Assembly (NCBI GenBank): GCA_018398815.1
Contig: CM031616.1
Coordinates: forward strand, 28,680,770 to 28,744,769
Reading direction: 5' to 3'
DNA: 64,000 bases
From: Conus ventricosus
Taxonomy: Eukaryota > Mollusca > Gastropoda > Neogastropoda > Conidae
The notes under the pieces are model-generated. The model worked only from the letters and a program-made list of their open reading frames with translations. It had not been told where the DNA came from and searched no databases. Shown here in pieces: positions 38,567-50,049 of this stretch. Made by a program: the position numbers and the translations under genes. Each line of letters begins with the position of its first letter. Within the stretch, counting starts at the first letter, position 1.

Positions 38567-38808
38567 TTAACACCCCTTTAGGGTCAACAATCTCAGCGTT
38601 GTCAAAAACTCCCCTTTTTGTTAACACCCCTTAAGATCCACAAACAAGCTCAGAACAAAGAACAACAAGAACAGTGTTGTCAAAAACGTCTTTCCGTGTA
38701 ATGCCCGCTTTATGATCAACACAAATAAGCTCAGTGTTGTCAAAAACGTCTTTTTGTATAACACCCACTTTATGATCAATGCAAACAAGCTCACTGTTGT
38801 CAAAAGGT
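38567..38808. repeat. Short minisatellite, four units of about 58 bp
   Basis: The core ctcagtgttgtcaaaaacgt recurs at about 38592, 38670, 38731 and 38790. Each core is preceded by aacacccactttatgatcaa-like text. The second unit is longer through an internal insertion. Confidence 0.75.
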
Positions 38809-38956
38809 AATGCTTTCAGTTCTATTCAGGATTTAGTCCCCTTTCCAACTCAAAATAATAATGTCTTCTGATTGGTAGTAAGAGCAGTCTGTATTTTTAC
38901 CCTGGTGTCAGTATGAAAGCTGTAAATAGTCGTCCGCCATGGCTCTAAAGCAAGAT

Positions 38957-39310
38957 GGTTACGCTTGTCACAGATTGGTCGTTTGGTAGAATTGAAAGGC
39001 GGTTCAGTAATACCAAAAGAAACTGTGATGACTCGACCGAATGTTCTCGAGTCCATAACAGGAGAGGAATGTGGCCGGGACATGCGCCTGATCTTCTCCA
39101 GCTGCTACAAGTACAGTACGAAACATGGTCAGCTGGTGAACCAGGCCAGGTACCTCCAACACATGTTTGAGGTCAAGTTTTCCAGGCGGCCAGAAGACAG
39201 TCAGAAAGAAAGTGCCGAACAATGGCGGCAAAAGGAAACCCGTGGACGTGAAGTCAATGTTGGACACGGCAGAGAATCTGAGCTGTCAACGAGGACATAA
39301 ACAGGCTGGA
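38957..39310 (+). other. Exon-like open block, product unknown
   Basis: An acceptor-like ttgtcacag ends at 38973. The frame runs open from there to a tga/taa region near 39300. It contains segments such as GRLVELKGGSVIPKETVMTR and ESITGEECGRDMRLIFSSCY, with mixed composition unlike the surrounding simple DNA. I do not recognise the family. A degraded relative lies at 33108-33560, and a truncated inverted copy of its end lies at the right edge of the window (63880-64000). No clear donor was found. It could be an exon of a repeat-borne or host gene. Confidence 0.35.
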
Positions 39311-39477
39311 AAAAAATACAGTGGCTTCAGCGCCAAGCAGTTATGTATGAACAGAGATATATTGCCGTGAAAAGCATGGGAAGATAAGAAAACAAATAAT
39401 AATTTTAAAGATATAAACCCTATACCATCTGTATGAATCGACCATTATTAATCCTTCTTGGAGAAGTATTTGCCTAC

Positions 39478-39615
39478 ACTTCAGCCGTTTGTCTGCTGGG
39501 TCAGACTAATGCAGAGACACGGTTGAATCTGTTTGCTCTCTTGCCGTCAAATAGAGACACACCACAGTCCATAACTCTGTGGTGTGCTCACCACCAAGGT
39601 TCAAAAACAGAATCC
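39478..39615 (+). repeat. Segment-B hairpin motif, copy 1
   Basis: This is a member of the family reading gtctgctgggtc, gagacacggttgaatctg, gtcaaatagagacacacc, then a 9-bp stem around tccataact, then accaccaaggttcaaaa. Confidence 0.8.
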
Positions 39616-40179
39616 AATAGCACCCTCAAAGCAGCCAGCGAAGGGTATAATGAAACATCCAGTGAAGGGCATAATGAAACAAAACGTAAGTGTGGAGAAC
39701 ACAAAAAGTTGTTGAAAAAATAAAAACATTATGCAAACAATATAAAATGTAGGGGACAATCTTTGAGCCTATGCTTGAGGATCCATTCAAGGATGCAAGG
39801 GAGATCAAAAGATATGGACCAGCCTGAGTGGTTAGCTCTGCTGTTCAATGACCCAAGCATTGTCAGCCGCTAAGAATTGTGCAGAACAACCTTTACTTGG
39901 ATCTCCAATAGATGCAATCTTTCACTAGGCCTAATTGACCAAACAATATAATGCTGAGCAATTAAGTAGTGGGGGAAAACAAGTGCAGGCTAACAATTCT
40001 TCCGTCATCATAGTAATGACTTGGCACAGATTTGAACTTTTAAAAAGAAAGGGGGGTGGGGCTGAAAATGAAAAAAAAGGAATATAGAATAAAGAAAATT
40101 ATTACAAATATGAAAACCCTTCACCAGCTGCACGAGGGAACCGTTGTAATTCCTATTGAAGGCAGATCAATTTATATTG

Positions 40180-40315
40180 CCTGTTCCTAGGCCTTTCGTC
40201 CGCTGGATCGGACAATCAGGGAGACACGGCTGATTGTGTCTGTGCTCGTGGCGTCAAATAGAGACACACCACAGTCCATAATTCTGTGGTGTTCTCACCA
40301 CCAAGGGTTCAAAAT
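40180..40315 (+). repeat. Segment-B hairpin motif, copy 2 (cleanest)
   Basis: The motif reads attgcctgttcctaggcctt, tcgtccgctggatcggac, and so on to ccaagggttcaaaa. A perfect 9-bp inverted repeat (acaccacag at 40266-40274, ctgtggtgt at 40284-40292) flanks a 9-base loop. Confidence 0.85.
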
Positions 40316-40815
40316 TTGTTTCAAAGCAGATTTGTTTGAAAGCAGATAAATGTGAGAAGATATTGCACACGAGTGTTCACAGGTTAAACCGGATAACATG
40401 TTACTGTCAAAGGATCAGAAGCTAAAGAGTTTGTCACTGGAAGATAATTTCATTATCATGCATGCAAGAACTGTACAGCAAGGCAGCGCTATAGTTTTTT
40501 TAAGCATAATTGTTTGTACACTAGATAACTCTGTAACAGAATCCTTGCCATATTTTAAAGACCCCCCCCCCCCCTTTATATGATTATTATTTCACTCGTA
40601 TCTACAGCTAGGTGTGATAAACTTTTGACAATGCGAATTTTGTACTGTCACACGTGGATATGATTTCAAGATTTTTTTTTTGTTCCTTTCAAGTACGTAT
40701 TCTTCACACAAAGTATTGTTGTGGAGAAAAAAAGAGGGTTTTGTTGTACGGCTGATTATGTTTTCTAATTGAGGGATAGATTAGGTTCTGTTCTTTGCAG
40801 CACTTGTTCACGATT

Positions 40816-40830
40816 ACACACACACAACAC

Positions 40831-40864
<34 letters not shown>

Positions 40865-40879
40865 ACACACACACACACA

Positions 40880-40919
<40 letters not shown>

Positions 40920-41023
40920 CGCGCGCGTGCACGCACACACATACATTACACACGTTCAGACATTTACGCACACAAGCACACATATCCATACGTATAAATG
41001 CGCGCGCGCGCTCGAGTGCACGC

Positions 41024-41084
<61 letters not shown>

Positions 41085-41115
41085 CACACACACACACAAC
41101 ACACACACACACCAC
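40816..41115. repeat. Long (CA)n microsatellites
   Basis: CA runs at 40816-40920 and 41022-41115 are separated by a short CG/GCAC-rich stretch. Confidence 0.95.
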
Positions 41116-41394
41116 ACCACAGTAATGCAGTTTAATTCTCGCAACTTGTCAGCTAACAATAATGCGCTGGACTGGCAATGAACATTGGTGAACATGGTCA
41201 CTTATCTTGCTTACAATGTGTTCTTTGGTTCTAATATTTGGTGAACTGTGTTGAATTTGACACAAATAAAGAACTCCATGATGTCAATCGTTTATTGATT
41301 CGTTTTCCATCTAGTATTTCAAGTGGTGTTGAGGGAAAATCTCTAATTCTGTTTTTCTCTCTCCGTCTCGGATTGTCTATCTGTCTCTGTCTGT

Positions 41395-41550
41395 CTGTGT
41401 GTCTCTCTTTGTGTCTTTGCGGGCACGCGCATGTGTGTGTGCGCGTGAGCTCGCGCGTTTGTGTGTGCGCGTGCGGGCTTGTATGCGTGCATGCGTGCGT
41501 GTGTGTGTGTGTGTGTGTGTGCACACGAGCCTGCGCACACGTGCGCATGT

Positions 41551-41603
<53 letters not shown>

Positions 41604-41634
41604 TGTGGTAGAGAGGAGAGAGAGAGAGAGAGTA

Positions 41635-41709
<75 letters not shown>

Positions 41710-41728
41710 CGAGAGAGAGAGAGTATGC

Positions 41729-41800
<72 letters not shown>

Positions 41801-41805
41801 CTCGT
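41395..41805. repeat. Long (GT)n microsatellites with GA inserts
   Basis: GT/GCGT repeats run to 41799, with two similar GA inserts (41610-41634 and 41708-41725), each followed by tatgcgtgtgtg. Confidence 0.95.
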
Positions 41806-42052
41806 ACAGGCAGGTGCGCGTGCCCATGCGAACCGAAAATGCAATCTATGTAGTTCTTAACATCTTTAATACGTGGACAACAATCCAGATCTTAACCACT
41901 GATTTTTCCCCATAACAAATCTTTTAAAAGCTCACCGGAAGTTGCCATCTTCTCGTAGGTGAGGTTGGGAGGGTAAGCACGGATGGGGTGGGGTTGGGGT
42001 TATCAAGACTGCGAGATGGATTGTTCCTGGGTGCATCCCTACCTTCACACAA

Positions 42053-42080
42053 AACACACACACACACACACACACACACA

Positions 42081-42115
<35 letters not shown>

Positions 42116-42134
42116 ATATATATATTATATATAT

Positions 42135-42186
<52 letters not shown>

Positions 42187-42380
42187 AGAGAGAGAGATCA
42201 GTATATTTAAAATGCCTAAAACAATTTTATACAGTGCTCAACCCCTTGGGGAGTAACATTAGTAAACTTCATCCTGACGATAGCGGCTTGCTTGAAACAA
42301 ATTTGTAGATAATTTTAGCACTCCTTTTAATACTTGTTATTTAACTATATATATTATATATATATATATATATATAAAAT
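42053..42380. repeat. (CA)n-(TA)n-(GA)n and a second (TA)n tract
   Basis: CA (42053-42098), TA (42098-42149) and GA (42149-42197) follow each other, and another TA run lies at 42345-42376. A G-run sits at 42403-42419. The mirror structure occurs at 60590-61027. Confidence 0.9.
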
Positions 42381-42604
42381 TTTGCTGAACAATCAAGCAG
42401 TGGGGGGGGGGGGGGGGGGAACCAAGTGCAGGCTGACAATTCTTCAGTCATTATAGTAATGATTTAGCAAAGATTTGAACTTTTAGAAGAAAAAAAATTG
42501 AAGACGAAGAAAATGGGAGGGATATATTATAAATATAAGAAACCCTTCACTAGCTACCTGAGGGAACCATCGTGATCTCTGTCGAAGGCAGATCTATTTT
42601 TATT

Positions 42605-42692
42605 GCCTGCTCCTAGGCCTTTCGTCCGCTGGATCGGACTCATCAGGGAGACACGGCTGATTGTGTCTGTGCTCTTGGTGTCATATATAGAT
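42605..42692 (+). repeat. Segment-B hairpin motif, copy 3 (truncated before the hairpin)
   Basis: The copy matches copy 2 from its start to gctcttggtgtca and then runs into a different tail (tatatagatatatg). Confidence 0.8.
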
Positions 42693-43121
42693 ATATGTAC
42701 ACACACACACACACACGTTTATACAGAAAGAAACCGTTCCTATCCCCTATCCCACCTCAACTCTGACCCCCACACCCTAGTCTTGTCATTCATTTTCTCT
42801 TCCTCTCAAACTTCCCTAACTTTCAGTTTTCGCTCCCTAGCCTCCTCCTTCCCCGCCCTCTTTTTCTTCCTGCCCCCTCTCTCTCATATTCCACCCCCCC
42901 CCCCCCCCGCCCGCCCTCACTTTAAGGACACTATTGTGATCATCGTCCAGTTCTGTTTATGAGTGTACAAGTGTGTGTGTGTGCCAACGCACGGGCTCGT
43001 GCTTTTGTGTGTATGTGAGTGTCACGAACAGTTTTTCCAGGGTATATCAGGTGGAATCTTTCCTGTTCGTTTTTATTTCATCCGACGACAGAAACCCTAG
43101 CAATATGATTTTGGATCCTTA

Positions 43122-44121
43122 NNNNNNNNNNNNNNNNNNNNNNNNNNNNNNNNNNNNNNNNNNNNNNNNNNNNNNNNNNNNNNNNNNNNNNNNNNNNNNN
43201 NNNNNNNNNNNNNNNNNNNNNNNNNNNNNNNNNNNNNNNNNNNNNNNNNNNNNNNNNNNNNNNNNNNNNNNNNNNNNNNNNNNNNNNNNNNNNNNNNNNN
43301 NNNNNNNNNNNNNNNNNNNNNNNNNNNNNNNNNNNNNNNNNNNNNNNNNNNNNNNNNNNNNNNNNNNNNNNNNNNNNNNNNNNNNNNNNNNNNNNNNNNN
43401 NNNNNNNNNNNNNNNNNNNNNNNNNNNNNNNNNNNNNNNNNNNNNNNNNNNNNNNNNNNNNNNNNNNNNNNNNNNNNNNNNNNNNNNNNNNNNNNNNNNN
43501 NNNNNNNNNNNNNNNNNNNNNNNNNNNNNNNNNNNNNNNNNNNNNNNNNNNNNNNNNNNNNNNNNNNNNNNNNNNNNNNNNNNNNNNNNNNNNNNNNNNN
43601 NNNNNNNNNNNNNNNNNNNNNNNNNNNNNNNNNNNNNNNNNNNNNNNNNNNNNNNNNNNNNNNNNNNNNNNNNNNNNNNNNNNNNNNNNNNNNNNNNNNN
43701 NNNNNNNNNNNNNNNNNNNNNNNNNNNNNNNNNNNNNNNNNNNNNNNNNNNNNNNNNNNNNNNNNNNNNNNNNNNNNNNNNNNNNNNNNNNNNNNNNNNN
43801 NNNNNNNNNNNNNNNNNNNNNNNNNNNNNNNNNNNNNNNNNNNNNNNNNNNNNNNNNNNNNNNNNNNNNNNNNNNNNNNNNNNNNNNNNNNNNNNNNNNN
43901 NNNNNNNNNNNNNNNNNNNNNNNNNNNNNNNNNNNNNNNNNNNNNNNNNNNNNNNNNNNNNNNNNNNNNNNNNNNNNNNNNNNNNNNNNNNNNNNNNNNN
44001 NNNNNNNNNNNNNNNNNNNNNNNNNNNNNNNNNNNNNNNNNNNNNNNNNNNNNNNNNNNNNNNNNNNNNNNNNNNNNNNNNNNNNNNNNNNNNNNNNNNN
44101 NNNNNNNNNNNNNNNNNNNNN
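43122..44121. other. Assembly gap, exactly 1000 N
   Basis: The round number suggests a placeholder of unknown true size. The right flank opens in the middle of a minisatellite and the left flank lies about 100 bases beyond the end of segment B. Open frames drawn through the N run are meaningless. Confidence 0.99.
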
Positions 44122-44705
44122 TAACAAACTCCACGGAGAACCTATAATAATCGTTCACCCCACCGGAGAACCCTATGAATGACTGTTTAACTCCACAAGA
44201 GAACCCTATGAATACGTTTAAGTCCAAAGAGAATCCTATGAATAGCTCTTTAAGTCCACAAGAAACCCTATGAATAGCTCTTTAAGTCCACAAGAGAACC
44301 CTCTGAATGGCTCTTTGAGTCCACAAGAGAACCCTCTATGAATAGCTGGTTAATTCTACCGAAAACCCTTTATGAATAAACCGTTTATATCCACTGACGA
44401 ACCTTGTGAAAAAACGTTCACTCCACCTGAGAACCCTACGAAAAACCCGTTTAACTCCAATGAAGAACCCTATAAATAACCGTTTAACTCTACTGGAGAA
44501 CCCTATGAATAATTTTTAAACTCTACTGGAGAACCCTATGAATATCCTTTAAAAACTCTGCTGAGAACCCTATAAATAACGTTTAACTCAACGGGAGAAC
44601 CCAATAAAAAAAAGCCGTTTAACTCCGCTGGAGATCCCTATGAATAGCCGTTTAACTCTACTGAGAATCCTATAATAGCCGTTAACTCCACTGGAGAACC
44701 CTAGG
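44122..44705. repeat. Minisatellite, unit about 33 bp, cut by the gap
   Basis: About 17-18 units of gagaaccctatgaatagc then cgtttaactccactg are visible. It is the reverse complement of the noisy array at 30790-31480 but of better quality. Confidence 0.92.
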
Positions 44706-45963
44706 ACCCCAAAGGGAAAACAATCTTCAACATTAGTTAAAATAACCGAATTTGCCATAGGGACTAGAGAACATTCGCTTGACCATTACAAGACCTGACA
44801 TAACAACCCTAACTAAAAAGGGAAAATTTTATTACACACAAAAAAATAAAAAGGGCATCTTCAAGTCCTTGAACTATAATGAATTTCATTCAATAAAGAT
44901 TGATAGGAATATCTTTCGATTTGAAAAACGAAAAATTGCGAAGCATGCAATTTCATTCCTTATTCCTTTGTGTATGGAAATATTATTCTCGCCAATGTTT
45001 AGTGTATTTAATACAAAAAAGCCTCTGGATGATTCTGTCCATTAAACACGTTTTGAAACTACAAACTGTATTGTTTCCAGAAATGGGGTTTTGTTCCAGG
45101 AAGTGAAGACTTCTGACTGTTCCTTAATAAACGAATGATTCATACACTCTTTTTGTAGTCTGTACATTGTCCTTAACATTTCCACAATCGCTCATATCAT
45201 TTGCTTTCATTACCTGTCCGTACATTATGACAACTAGTAATGTATGGAAACACGGAAAAAATAATACCTCTAAGATTTTATTTTTCTTTCTTTTTATCAT
45301 ACAGTAATTAATTCGTGGATTGACTAATTTGCTTCAGAGACCAAGTGAATAAAAAACGGTGTATACTTACATCAAATAAAATCTAAAAGAAAAAAGAAAT
45401 AATCAACCTTAATTCTGATCCTGAGGTTCAGGGCGAATCAATCATCAAAATAAATTAAACATTCATAAAAGATCAAACAAACGCACTTACTTTTCGATGT
45501 TGACGGTTGGGAAAGAAAAGTCAGTTATCTTTGTTGTGAAATGAATCAAACTGGACTGGCCAGCTGGACTCGCACTATACGTTGCCTTGATGTAATGAGA
45601 CATGGAAGGCACTTCGTGGTATTTATAGTGAATTGTTTTACCAACACTGTTAATCCTTTAAAAATCAGTTCGATTGCTTAATCGTATAATCAGCGTCCAG
45701 CAGTCAGATTCTCTTAGGCCTATCGATTTCAATCGCCTTGGGTCCCATCTTTCCGGCATGGGATAAGCAGTGGTGAAAATAAAATGGCAGCGCCGGCGAT
45801 TGGTCAGTTGTAATCAGTGTGAGTGACTGTCTCTAGAGATAAAGTTAAAAGGGGGGCCCGTTTCTTAATCATGACGGTTCGTATTATGTGGTGATAAAAC
45901 TGTCCCTTTTTCATTCTAACCTCAAAATCTTTGTAATCTGAAGAGGAATGAAGAGAGAGAGAA

Positions 45964-46017
<54 letters not shown>

Positions 46018-46130
46018 GGATGGACAGAGGAAGGGGAGAAAGAATGTGGTGTGTGTGTGCGAGGTGTTTGTGGTGTGTGTGCGAGTGTGTGCGTGTGGTT
46101 TGTGTGGTGTGGTGGTGTGTTTTCTTTCAT
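44122..46130 (-). repeat. Segment A, right copy, distal part
   Basis: This is the reverse complement of 30180-31500, plus an extra ~620 bases at 45060-45690 that are absent from the left copy. It ends in GA (45955-46008) and GT (46050-46120) arrays and the target site of the retroposon. No gene was recognised. Confidence 0.85.
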
Positions 46131-46133
46131 ACT

Positions 46134-46146
46134 AATCTGAATATCT
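46134..46146. repeat. Target-site duplication of the retroposon, poly(A) side
   Basis: aatctgaatatct matches aaactgaaaatct at 57680-57692 in 11 of 13 positions. The two copies flank the retroposon plus the LTR element nested in it. Confidence 0.65.
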
Positions 46147-46758
46147 TTTTTTTTTTTTTTTTTTTTTTGCTGTCCCCAACCTCAGCGTCACCTCAGCGGC
46201 AGTGCAACCCACGCCTCCGCCCATTCTCGACACCCCCGTCCACAGCCACAGCCCGTTCGGCCCCGCGCAGCCGCCGCACCGGGGGGGGGGGGGGGGGGGC
46301 TTGCCACAGGGAGCAGTCAATGCAAGTCGCCAAAGAGGCTACCCACCGGAGGAGACAATGCACTGCTGCTGAGTCACTTCGGTGGTGTTCAGTGGCACCT
46401 GTTTTCTGATCTAACATACGCAGGGACAACACAACCAACAACCCCCTACGGACGACAATAATTGCTTAGTCGCGGAGCGGCGTGAGTGACTCTCCCCCGA
46501 GGGCGCCACGACTCCGTCCAACGACAGCCCCCATGGACTCGCAGATACCGGACCCTCCCGACGGAACAAACCAAGTCCACAGACGTGGAGAGGACATCGA
46601 AATTGAGGTCACCATAGAAGCAGGGCAGTAGGCCACAGAGTTTGAACTTTGTTTTTTTAAGCTATCAATGGAATGATGATGAGTAAGATGATGCTACGGA
46701 TTTCCATTTCGGTCAGAGACTAACATGACAGGGGCTGTAGCCTACCTTCCTTTCCTAA
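46146..46758 (-). mobile_element. tRNA-headed retroposon, body and poly(A) tail
   Basis: Read on the minus strand, the sequence runs from 46758 down to a poly(A) tail (T-run 46146-46168 on the plus strand). It is moderately GC-rich, contains a G-run (plus 46279-46298) and shows no long frame I trust. The tail and the flanking duplication mark it as reverse-transcribed. Its head lies on the other side of the LTR element at 57409-57679, giving a total of about 880 bases including tail. That is long for a SINE, so it may be a composite or a fusion to a LINE 3' end. Confidence 0.65.
46754..46758. repeat. Target-site duplication of the LTR element, left
   Basis: cctaa here against cataa at 57409-57413, four of five bases alike, directly abutting the TG and CA ends. 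Confidence 0.5.
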
Positions 46759-49111
46759 TGGTCACGTGCGATACACCTGACAGGGGGGGTCTTAACAGGT
46801 AATGTGCAGTGGCAGAAACGAGCGATCACTCGAATCCCTCACACCCACACCACACCAGACCACAAGAAAAGAAAGGTTTTTTCAAACAATAATTTTACTT
46901 CACAATTACATCCATTCACACACACTAGCACTCCAATGGGGTATGGGTCATAACAAAGGAGCGGAAAAAAAACAGCCGAGAGAGAAAAAAAGAAAAAAAT
47001 ACCAATGGGGCATAGAAAAGAAAAAGCACTATTCAAAACTAACTGACCTAGGGGACAAAAGTAAATAAATAGACCACAAAAAACCCGCAATATCCTGGGA
47101 TCCCGCGAACCGTCCCAACCTAAACTCCGCTAAAAAACCGCTAACAAAGGACATTAACATAACGAAGAAAAGACAGTACTAGAAACAATAATACATCAAA
47201 CAGGACCTAGAGTCAGGGTTAAACAAAACAATAAGAAAAAGAAAACGAATCAGTGACCGCTTCAGGCCACACACCCACACGCAAAACCCACACCCCCACC
47301 ACACACACTAAAGACTTAACTTCTTATCCTGTGCCGCGAGGTCACCGTGTGGTGGATGCCACAAAGGGCGAAGCCCGCAGTTGGCTTGGTCCTTCTAGTC
47401 CGAGGGCGAAGATGTCTCAGTGAAGGGTGAGGCACATACTTCACCAGTCCTCAGTGCAGGCAGTGGATGTCTTTCCAGTCCGAGGTGAAGGTGTCCAGTG
47501 AATAGGGTGAGGCACACCTTCAACAGTCCTCTGCAGCGACTGGTGCTGGCTACCGGTGGCGTCCTGCCATCCCGGGATGCGTCCATCCCAGCCATCCAAG
47601 ACGGAGCTGCCAGAAACAATGGCAATTTTTCCCGCCCTACGGCGGAGATCATTCCTCCAGAGAGAAGTCATCTCTTTATCGTCTTGTCAATGTGTTGGCA
47701 ACTTAGAGGGTTCGGCAGTGCTCAGTGTGAGGGTCAACAGTGCCGTAAAAAGTCAACTATGTCACTGTCACCCCCCTTTAAAAAGGGTAAATAAACTATA
47801 ATAACTTCTTTCTACTGTTGTTCCTTTGCTTTTAACCTGTACTCATGGCATTCCTTGCATCCGTATCTATGACAAGCCCGTACAAGATAACTTCCCTTAG
47901 TCAAAATCTCAATAAATGTAAAAACCAACTAAATCCAGCCATACGTCTGTCACAGCAAACAATATAGGACAAGGACACAACGAGAAAGAACGGAACCGCA
48001 CTGCGGAGGGGGCGATTATACGGCCGAATTCCACACTCTGTTGTCCAAGTGTGAGCCGTTCGAACGCTCATGCATTCCACGATCCGTCTCGAACCAACGA
48101 AACACCGAGGAAACAAAACTAACACTTACGATACCTTCCGGCCCACATCACATATTAAGCAATACAAGCATTGACTCGACTGCATACTCAGGAAACAACA
48201 AATACAGCTTCTATGACTAAAATGGGTAGTTAGAGACCTTTCAACTTAGTCCAAAGTATCCGAATACCTAGCCACCAAGGACCAGAAACGCAATTAAAGA
48301 AATGCGTTCCTACAGATTTCCACCACATAATGCTATCCCGATACCAAACTTCCAAACAGGCACGCGACGCTCTTTGGAGCAGTTACACACAAATCAGGTG
48401 TGTCCCACCAACTGCATATTAAGGCAGAAGAAAAACCGCAATACTGAGAGGTTAAAAACGCCAAAATGACCAAGACACTTCTAAGACCCCCCCCAGGGAA
48501 CCATTAGTTACCAAAATGGCGGGTGGCGAGGTACGAGAACGTCCGCTCCCCAATCCGATTGAAGGATGGCAAGCCGAAACCGAGACGGTTCCCCAATGAA
48601 GTTGGACTCCAGGTCAGGGATGACCTAAGTGATTCCTCCAGCTGGTCGGGATAGGATCCAGAGGTGGCAGTGAACTCTTTCCTTCCCACCGAAGGGTGAA
48701 AGACTTTCCACGCAACCCCCGTCGAAGTGGATCCAAACGGAAGGCTCCAGCTGGCAGAGATAGAGATCTCTCCGACTCCAAAGTTCGTAAGCGAGTGCCA
48801 CACAACTCGCCTAAACAAATTGGCAACCAGTAATAAAACAGCTCACCTGTGTCACCTGCCACAGCTGAGGGAATCACGTGGAATACGATAAAATAGAAAA
48901 AGAAAGCTCTTTAAAAAAAATAAAAGAAGAGAAATATTGAGGATGGAGCAAAATGCACGGACGTAGCGCGCCCGGATAACACAAATATCAAACTGTCAAC
49001 ACCCGGCCAATGTAGTTAAGATGTCACTGGCAACACTCCACCTTTAACAACTGTTTGGGAATAAAAAGAAATGAATTTTCCTCCAAACCAAAAGTATTAA
49101 CGTCCGTGACA
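46759..49111 (-). mobile_element. 3' LTR of Gypsy-like retrotransposon
   Basis: The repeat is 2353 bases, starts TG and ends CA on the plus strand, and is matched over its whole length by 55048-57408 in the same orientation. On the minus strand it begins tgtcacggacg and ends with gtgacca-like text, a short inverted repeat. A purine-rich gcttggggggtat precedes it on the minus strand and suits a polypurine tract. Inside, a roughly 75-bp block (tccagtccgaggtgaagg, and so on) is duplicated in tandem near 47390-47540. Differences from the other LTR are mostly one-base indels. Frames inside it are not genes. Confidence 0.9.
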
Positions 49112-50000
49112 ATACCCCCCAAGCCCAAAAGAGCTGTGCCACTGAGGCACAGCCTATCACAAGCCGCAATATGTACTCACACACTTGCACTCCATGTAAC
49201 CATCATTCCTGAACCTCGACTCAGCCTCCATCCGGCTGTGGTAATCCACCTTCACATCCTCACACTCATAGTCCCATGTGACATCATCCAGTCTCATCTG
49301 GGCACACCATTGCTAACCGGGGCACTGGAGACGGGTAGACAAGGTGTGGCGCGGAGGATGATGAGGCAGGACGACTGCTGCTGTTGCTGTTCAGTGGACT
49401 GCTGACAGCCATACGCAACCGTGTCCTGACGCACTGCATCAGCTGGCTTCATCTGTAGCTGATTTCCTCCAGCCAACCGCCTGGGTCGATGACGTTCAGT
49501 GTCCTGGGAGCACTGTGTGCAGAATCCAGGGCCTTGCATGGAAGATCCTCAGTGTTGAATAACTCTGTCCCAGCACTTTCTCAATGTCAGTGAACCTCGG
49601 CCTGAAAGCTGTGAACCTGTTGCTGCCAAGGCGGGCTGACTGCAAGAAGCTTCCTTGGACTGGGCATGGAAGGTTTCTTCAAGTCCAACCTTGGTCCTGT
49701 CGCACAAAAGTCCGTAGCCACTGCGATTACACACCACTTTCCATTTGTTCTATCCGATCCACCTGAGCCTCCCTGTGGTTCTGAACACCGAAGGAACTTT
49801 CAGCAAAGGGGTCATGCCTTTGCCTAAGAAGGGTTCCATTTCCGCTGGGGGGGGGGGGGGGGGGGGGGGCAGCGTTCTCTGCTGTCTTCTACATACGTGT
49901 CACCTTTTTCATGGAAGCGAGCGTCTTATCTTACGTGTGTAGGAGCTGTCACATAACTGCCCAGGTGGCGCTTCATGGCTGTGCGCGGTCCTGGTTGTTG
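49112..50000 (-). other. Internal region between protease and 3' LTR, unassigned
   Basis: This is where reverse transcriptase, RNase H and integrase would be expected, which normally take about 3 kb. Only some 0.9 kb is present, and I saw no reverse-transcriptase or integrase motifs in any frame. A G-run (49849-49869) lies inside. It may be the remnant after a large deletion or an unrelated filler. Confidence 0.5.
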
Positions 50001-50049
50001 TTTGACTCCTCATATCGCTCTCAGTACAGCGCATGCCTCGACTCACTTT

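Larger units (their letters stand above)
39165..43020 (+). repeat. Segment B, left copy (inverted relative to 59895-64000)
   Basis: Reverse-complement identity is traceable throughout. 39185-39300 matches 63890-63995, 39590-39660 matches 63505-63580, and 40180-40320 matches 62825-62985. 40780-41110 matches 62020-62350, 41126-41420 matches 61700-62020, and 41820-42060 matches 61025-61280. 42600-42690 matches 60275-60360, and 42830-43015 matches 59900-60110. It contains three copies of a hairpin motif and several CA/GT arrays. No gene was recognised in it apart from the exon-like block overlapping its left edge. Confidence 0.9.

Noticed and set aside
42973..44227. Frames of 349-383 residues, the longest in the window
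   Set aside because: They run through 1000 N and have no meaning.
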